Assembly: GCA_963706555.1 (NCBI GenBank)
Contig: OY970164.1
Location: forward strand, 4,898,001 to 4,962,000
Direction: 5' to 3'
Length of the DNA stretch: 64,000 nucleotides
Source of the DNA: Bog-473 sp963706555
GTDB lineage: Bacteria; Actinomycetota; Acidimicrobiia; Acidimicrobiales; RAAP-2
Positions 59,365 through 64,000 of the stretch are shown piece after piece (positions within the stretch are counted from its first letter, which is position 1; each line of letters begins with the position of its first letter). Below the pieces are notes generated by a model, which searched no databases, was not told the DNA's origin, and saw only the letters and a list, made by a program, of their open reading frames with translations. A program made the translations under genes and the position numbers.

Positions 59365-60927
59365 ATGCACGCTGGTGAAAGGGTGATTCGCCGAGGTCTT
59401 GCCTTTCTTCTGATGGCGACAATCGCTCTAACCGGGGCACTGCTGAGCGGTGTCGCTGCCATGACTGCATCGGCTGCCACGCCCGGCGAGCTGACCGTCG
59501 GACTCGACCTGACTGGCAACGGAATCCCGACCGAATTCGACCCGGTCCAGTACACGGGCCCGGCTGGCTTCTTCACCTACAACTGGCCCATCTTTGCGGG
59601 GCTTCTCCGACTTACTCCTAGCGGTGCTTACGTCCCGGATCTCGCTTCGAACGTCACCGTGACTGATTCCTCTACGATTACCGTCACCCTTCGGTCGGGA
59701 CTTGAGTTCTCCAACGGGACGCCGCTCAATGCGGCGGCGGCCAAGGCTGCGTTAGTGCGCGACCTGACCAATCACAATCCCGGAGGAATCGATTCGACCG
59801 TTCAGGCCCTCTCCTCTGTAGACGCCAACGGTCCGACCTCGCTCGTTCTGCACTTTTCTCAGCCAGTCGCCGCGACGTTTTATCCGTTGCTCGCTGGGCA
59901 AGAGACCTTCATTGCCTTACCAACCGGGTCGAGCAACGGCGCCACCAATACGAATGTGGTTGGAGCAGGCCCGTTTACGTTGAAGAGTTACGAGGCTGGC
60001 CAAAAGATTGTTCTCGTGAAGAATACCCATTATTGGGACGCAAAGAGTATTCGGCTCTCCGGTATCACCTTTGTCGACGTAGCGGCCGGTCCACAGCAAA
60101 TCAACACCGTGCGAGCGGGAACGGTCGACGTTGATACGGGAATTCCTAGCTCTGATGTGGCGGCCGTCAAGGGGGTCCCAGGACTCCAACTGAACTCGAC
60201 CTTCACCAACGGAAACGTCTTTTACGCTTCCGTCTGCAAGTCCTCGGGACCCCTGGCCAACCTGAAGGTTCGGCAGGCACTCAACATCGCTCTTGATCGC
60301 ACGTCGATCAATAAGGCGCTGTTCGCGGGAACGGCGCAGCCCGCATGGAGCATCTTTCCATCTTCAAGCGCGTACTACGATAAGTCACTCACCAACATCT
60401 ACGCGTACAATCCCGAAAAGGCCCGGAAACTGCTGGCCCAAGCCGGATATAAAAATGGCTTTACGCTCACTATGATGCCGTGGCCCGACACTCAGGCTGA
60501 TCAGATGGCCGCTGTCCTGCAAAGCCAATGGAAGAAGATCGGCGTCAAGACGACCATCATCCAGACGTCCAACTACGTCACCGACCTGTTTCAGGACAAC
60601 AAGGCCGAACTCGGCTTGAATCCCGCAACGTTGTCGGGAGTTCAGGAGATTACGAGTGGCTACGTCCCTGGTGCGGTAGGAAACCTCTGCGGGTATAAGA
60701 ATCCCACGTTGAACACCCTCACAACCCAACTTCAAGCGACTGCGCCGTCAAGCCCAGCGCTGCCCTCGGTCTGGCGGGGCGTTCAGGACTTCATCGCGAA
60801 GAACGCTCTTTCCGTTTACGTTGTCTTTTGGCCGACAGTGACCGTGGCTTCAACAAAGGTTAAGCATCTTCAGGTAATACCCGCGCCCGGGGGCGTTCTC
60901 AACTATTGGGCGGCGGCGGTGTCGTAG
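59365..60927 (+). CDS. Peptide/nickel-type (SBP_bac_5) ABC substrate-binding protein
   Basis: The 520-residue secreted protein starts at an ATG seven bases after GGGGGG. A signal peptide ('VIRRGLAFLLMATIALTGAL', then a SAATPG site) precedes 'ELTVGLDLTGNGIPTEFDPV', 'VTLRSGLEFSNGTPLNAAAA', 'GAGPFTLKSYEAGQKIVLVK' and 'VRQALNIALDRTSINKALFA', the SBP family 5 pattern. No permease is adjacent. Related systems import peptides, glycosides or aromatic compounds. Confidence 0.92.
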   Translation: MHAGERVIRRGLAFLLMATIALTGALLSGVAAMTASAATPGELTVGLDLTGNGIPTEFDPVQYTGPAGFFTYNWPIFAGLLRLTPSGAYVPDLASNVTVTDSSTITVTLRSGLEFSNGTPLNAAAAKAALVRDLTNHNPGGIDSTVQALSSVDANGPTSLVLHFSQPVAATFYPLLAGQETFIALPTGSSNGATNTNVVGAGPFTLKSYEAGQKIVLVKNTHYWDAKSIRLSGITFVDVAAGPQQINTVRAGTVDVDTGIPSSDVAAVKGVPGLQLNSTFTNGNVFYASVCKSSGPLANLKVRQALNIALDRTSINKALFAGTAQPAWSIFPSSSAYYDKSLTNIYAYNPEKARKLLAQAGYKNGFTLTMMPWPDTQADQMAAVLQSQWKKIGVKTTIIQTSNYVTDLFQDNKAELGLNPATLSGVQEITSGYVPGAVGNLCGYKNPTLNTLTTQLQATAPSSPALPSVWRGVQDFIAKNALSVYVVFWPTVTVASTKVKHLQVIPAPGGVLNYWAAAVS

Positions 60928-61453
60928 TTGTTGCGCTCGATGAGGTTATTTTCACAAGTCGACAACAGGCCCCGTCAGCTGGTCAGGCTAGAGACAGACG
61001 TATGAAAGAACGAATTCTCTGGGTTCATAGGCGAGGGAGTTCGGTCCCAATGCAGCAGTTCGGCCTATACCAATCTGAGCGAGGTATCTTAAAAAGCTCG
61101 GTAATCCCATCTCCTGCTAGTGAAATGCCCTAGGGCGTGTTAAGGGATAGATGGCACAATTGATCAACGTCGAACGGGTAGTACGAAGTGAGACTCTGGC
61201 TCGATCTGGGCGGAGGATCGCCAAAGCTGCGCAGACCGGTCGAGAACGTGCATCTCGCGTGCATAGCCTTGGCGAACGGACTCAAGGTTAGGTGCCACCT
61301 GGATTCTGCACCGAGCACGAGGGCGTTCACGGCCCGGCCGGTTTCGATGAAACCTCTGAGCCGACCACTACTCAAGTGTGCATTCAGGTAGTTCACCTTT
61401 TCTGACTCGACCTGCGGATCCCGTATATTTTCGCTAGTTCAACAAGGAGCGAC
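60928..61453. other. Spacer after the binding protein
   Basis: No supported gene in 526 bp. A palindrome GCCCTAGGGC lies at 61127-61136 just before GTGTTAAGGG, which may be the end of a lost IS. An AAGGAG ribosome site at about 61444-61449 serves the next gene. Confidence 0.4.
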
Positions 61454-62446
61454 ATGAAGACATCTGATGCTGGATCGACACTCCAGGTGCCGGCCCGTGA
61501 AATCCCAGTTCCCACATCCGTGAGCCCGCAGGCGCAAGCTGTATTGGCGATCGGCCGATTGCCTAGCAACACGTATCCCGCCCTCGATGACCTCGACGGT
61601 TGGCACAAGACGGTCGCCGCCCGTGACGAGGCGATGGCGCAAATCTTCGCAGACTCTGCTTCGAAGATTGCTGCGGATGTTGAGCAGGTCGTCATGGATG
61701 GCGTCCCCGTATTCGTTGTCTCCCCAGAGGGAGTCGCAGACGACGATCCCCGCGTCTACCTTGAGATCCATGGAGGCGCCCTGATTTTGGGGGGCGGTGA
61801 GTCGTGCCATCTCATGGGTTTGATGAGCGCCGAGAAGACCGGCGCACGTACTTGGGCGGTTGACTATCGCATGCCTCCCGACCACCCCTACCCTGCACCG
61901 CTCGACGACTGCGTTGCCGTTTATCGGGCACTCCTTCGCGACCACGCACCCGACCAGATCATCATCGGGGGCGGATCGGCTGGAGCGAACCTGGCCGCTG
62001 CGGTCATTCTTCGTGGTCGCGACGAGGGCCTGCCATTGCCAGCAGGCGCGTTGCTGATGACACCCGAGCTCGACTTGACCGAGTCCGGCGATTCATTCCA
62101 AACGAATCATGGCGTCGACACCGTTCTCACAGAAAGTCTGATGCCGGTAAACCTGCTCTACGCGGCGGGACATGATCTCGCTCATCCCTATCTCTCGCCT
62201 CTCTTCGGTGACTTCACGAAGGGGTTCTCGCCCACCTTCCTCTCAGCAGGCACTCGAGACCTGTTTCTTTCGAATGCCGCGCGTATGCACCGAAGTCTCC
62301 GGTCCGCTGGTGTCGCGTGTGAGCTTCACATCATTGAAGCTGCTCCCCATGGCGGATTTTTCGGGCAGGCTCCCGAAGACGCTGACATTGATGTCGAGAT
62401 GCACCGCTTTGTCACCGAACGCTGGGCGCAGGCTCGTACGCCATAA
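61454..62446 (+). CDS. HSL-type alpha/beta hydrolase (paralogue A)
   Basis: The 330-residue esterase has the oxyanion motif 'YLEIHGGALILGGGESCHLM', the nucleophile elbow 'IIIGGGSAGANLAAAVILRG' (GGSAG) and the late histidine in 'IIEAAPHGGFFGQAPED'. AAGGAG precedes the ATG. It shares most landmarks with the gene at 62458-63438 on the opposite strand, such as 'DYRMPPDHPYPAPLDDCVAV', so the two arose by duplication. The natural ester is unknown. Confidence 0.9.
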   Translation: MKTSDAGSTLQVPAREIPVPTSVSPQAQAVLAIGRLPSNTYPALDDLDGWHKTVAARDEAMAQIFADSASKIAADVEQVVMDGVPVFVVSPEGVADDDPRVYLEIHGGALILGGGESCHLMGLMSAEKTGARTWAVDYRMPPDHPYPAPLDDCVAVYRALLRDHAPDQIIIGGGSAGANLAAAVILRGRDEGLPLPAGALLMTPELDLTESGDSFQTNHGVDTVLTESLMPVNLLYAAGHDLAHPYLSPLFGDFTKGFSPTFLSAGTRDLFLSNAARMHRSLRSAGVACELHIIEAAPHGGFFGQAPEDADIDVEMHRFVTERWAQARTP

Positions 62447-62457
62447 GTCTTCAATCT

Positions 62458-63438
62458 TCAATCGGGGCAGTGTTCGTCGATGAAGAGCCGGACTTCCACA
62501 TCGAGCGTCGCGTCCTCAGGAGTTTCCGCCATGAAGCCACCATGCGGTGCAGCCTCGAACACATGGAGGTCCGCCTTAACTCCCGCAGCGCGCAAGGCGC
62601 GATGCATGCGGACGGTATTCGAAAGGTACAGGTCTCGGGTCCCTGACGCCAGAAGTGTTGGGGGAAATCCACCAGAGAAATCGCCAAAGATCGGGGAAAG
62701 ATAGGGCTCGGCTAGGTCACGCCCCGCTGCATAAAGCAGGTTGGCGGGCATGAAACTCTGCGTCAGCACGGTATCGACCCCAAAGTTCGTGTGGAACGTG
62801 TCTCCCGATTCGGTGAGGTCAAGCTCCGGTGTGAGCAGAATCAGAGCGGCCGGCAGTGGGAGGCCTTCATCCCTCGCCCGCAGCACCAGTGCGGCTGCCA
62901 GATTGGCTCCCGCTGAGGCCCCGCTAACCACGATCGCCTCGGGCCGTTGGTGCTCCAGTAGGGCCCTGTATGCGACGAGACAATCATCGAGGGCGGCGGG
63001 ATAGGGGTGATCTGGGGGCATGCGGTAGTCGACTGTCCAGATGACCATGCCGATCTTCGTCGCCCAGTAAATACCGATCGCTCGGCAACACTCCCCACCA
63101 CCATGGACCAGGCCTCCGCCGTGGATCTCCAGACAGATTCGCGTGTCGCCGCTGTCAGCATTGGGTGGTCGAATTGCATAGATCGGTGCGCCTTCGTGGT
63201 CGAGCTGGTGAACGTCAACCCCCTCAAGAGGAAGCCGAGGCAACACGTAGGAGAGCACAGCAGCATCCGTTTCGGCTGACCATCTCCGCCAACCTTCCAC
63301 GTCTCCCAACGCCGGTAATTCGGCACTTTGAATCGATCCAAGGGCCAGTGTTTCCTGGGCTTCCTTGCTCACAGAGTTGGGTACAGGGACCACGCGCTCC
63401 GGGACAACGAGTACAGGCAGAGCATCGCTGTGAGTCAC
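62458..63438 (-). CDS. HSL-type alpha/beta hydrolase (paralogue B)
   Basis: The 326-residue protein has 'CLEIHGGGLVHGGGECCRAI', the elbow 'AIVVSGASAGANLAAALVLR' (GASAG) and the histidine in 'HVFEAAPHGGFMAETPED'. It shares with paralogue A the blocks 'TPELDLTESGDTFHTNFGVD' and 'NLLYAAGRDLAEPYLSPIFG'. The genes are tail to tail with 11 bp between stops, an inverted duplication arrangement. Confidence 0.9.
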   Translation of the reverse strand: MTHSDALPVLVVPERVVPVPNSVSKEAQETLALGSIQSAELPALGDVEGWRRWSAETDAAVLSYVLPRLPLEGVDVHQLDHEGAPIYAIRPPNADSGDTRICLEIHGGGLVHGGGECCRAIGIYWATKIGMVIWTVDYRMPPDHPYPAALDDCLVAYRALLEHQRPEAIVVSGASAGANLAAALVLRARDEGLPLPAALILLTPELDLTESGDTFHTNFGVDTVLTQSFMPANLLYAAGRDLAEPYLSPIFGDFSGGFPPTLLASGTRDLYLSNTVRMHRALRAAGVKADLHVFEAAPHGGFMAETPEDATLDVEVRLFIDEHCPD

Positions 63439-63854
63439 TCAATCTCCCCTCGTGGAAATGAGCCATCGACTTGCCCCAAGGCCATCCAGCCTGAGGGACC
63501 CATCGTCCAACATTACCCCGACACGGCGATCGCAGCAGGAGCGGACGGCGACGTCCCGACGTCCGAGCGGAGTCGGATAGAGGGATCCTGATGCCTGACC
63601 CAAAATGAAAAGAAATCAACTCCAACAGGAGCGGAGGCCGAACTCGCGGATCAGTGGGACGGGGAGGGCGTGACGTCCTGTGTCGCATTGGCGAGCAGCT
63701 CAGACACAACTTGCTCCGCTGTGTCGATGATTGGCCACGAAACCCGGGATGGACGATCTCTCGGGCACGGGTCGATATGTGGGCGGCCTGAATACACTGG
63801 CGACCTCTACGGCTGGGTCCCGCAACACCATCTCAATCGATACCAGTTCGACGT
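63439..63854. other. Spacer near the window end
   Basis: No gene is supported in 416 bp. Open frames on the plus strand (for example 63328-63591) are antisense to or beside the hydrolase and show no motifs. Confidence 0.4.
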
Positions 63855-64000
63855 TCAGTCCCCCAGTACCACAAGCACTGCGTACAGCCCCTCTTGATCG
63901 GGAGCCGTGCCGACGAGATAGCTGTGTCCATTGTGCATTCCGACGAGATCGAATCGGTCGAGCCCGGCGGCAATCTCGCACTCATAGTGCCCTCGGTCAC
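63855..64000 (-). CDS. C-terminal end of an unrecognised protein (runs off the window)
   Basis: The minus-strand frame from the window edge to a TGA at 63855 reads 'HYECEIAAGLDRFDLVGMHN', then GHSYLVGTAPDQEGLYAVLVVLG, 48 codons without a stop and with good coding composition. It looks like the beta-rich end of a globular protein. No family recognised. Confidence 0.5.
   Translation of the reverse strand, partial: DRGHYECEIAAGLDRFDLVGMHNGHSYLVGTAPDQEGLYAVLVVLGD

Noticed and set aside
31716..64000. A second copy of the tmRNA 3' end as the far attachment site of an island
   Set aside because: By eye I found only the short inverted copy at 31767-31777 and no direct repeat further on. An exact search for GGTTCGAATCCCGCCACC would settle it.

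Overview
This is a high-GC actinobacterial chromosome segment. The CysM/CysO/Mec cysteine route, an F420-type LLM oxidoreductase, MaoC pairs, many 4-bp ATGA/GTGA stop-start overlaps and a Wzt-type exporter would fit Acidimicrobiia or a neighbouring lineage; that placement is inferred from gene content only.

Region 1 (1-31715) is compact chromosomal backbone. It opens with a polysaccharide-export pair (ABC ATPase and ABC-2 permease) followed by clpP, tRNA-Leu(TAG) and a methyltransferase. Next come catabolic enzymes of lipid or xenobiotic type (LLM oxidoreductase, alpha/beta hydrolase, thioesterase-like protein, D-aminoacylase-type amidohydrolase, sulfatase, P450, MaoC pair, nitroreductase, amidohydrolase). 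Housekeeping genes follow: rdgB-rph, a DUF429 gene translationally coupled to a Doc-like toxin module, mec-cysO-cysM, smpB and ssrA (tmRNA).

Region 2 (31716-40300) starts directly after the tmRNA 3' end and is a mobile-element landing zone. It holds an AlpA-like HTH gene divergent from a coupled tyrosine-recombinase-like/DDE-transposase pair, a decayed 1.18-kb IS481/IS3-like element with visible inverted repeats, gene debris, an IS1380-family transposase, a small XRE-like protein and an IclR regulator.

Region 3 (40549-56150) is a minus-strand accessory block made of two gene sets. The promoter-distal set (49262 to 40549) is SDR, sulfotransferase, alkylsulfatase-like MBL protein, TIM-barrel isomerase, zinc alcohol dehydrogenase, CysD, CysN-CysC fusion and CysQ. 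That is a sulfotransferase with its own PAPS synthesis and PAP removal. The upstream set (55956 to 49327) is a tandem carboxymuconolactone-decarboxylase-like gene, a type I binding protein, a TauD/AtsK-type dioxygenase, a Rieske oxygenase with a small partner, an SDR and a 3-hydroxyisobutyrate-dehydrogenase-like gene. Both sets are headed by the same AT-rich promoter/operator motif (25 of 33 positions identical), which suggests one regulon. This is the most interesting system in the window.

Region 4 (56341-64000) has a second 1.18-kb IS of the same type in inverted orientation, inserted beside another IS remnant. After it come a TetR regulator, a peptide-type binding protein, two convergent paralogous HSL-type hydrolases and the end of a gene running off the window.

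Several genes (glycerate kinase, an acetyltransferase-like gene, the hydroxyisobutyrate-dehydrogenase-like gene, the decarboxylase-like gene and the transposases) carry single-base frameshifts, often beside short homopolymers. These could be true decay or base-calling errors in the assembly. No rRNA and no CRISPR array were seen.
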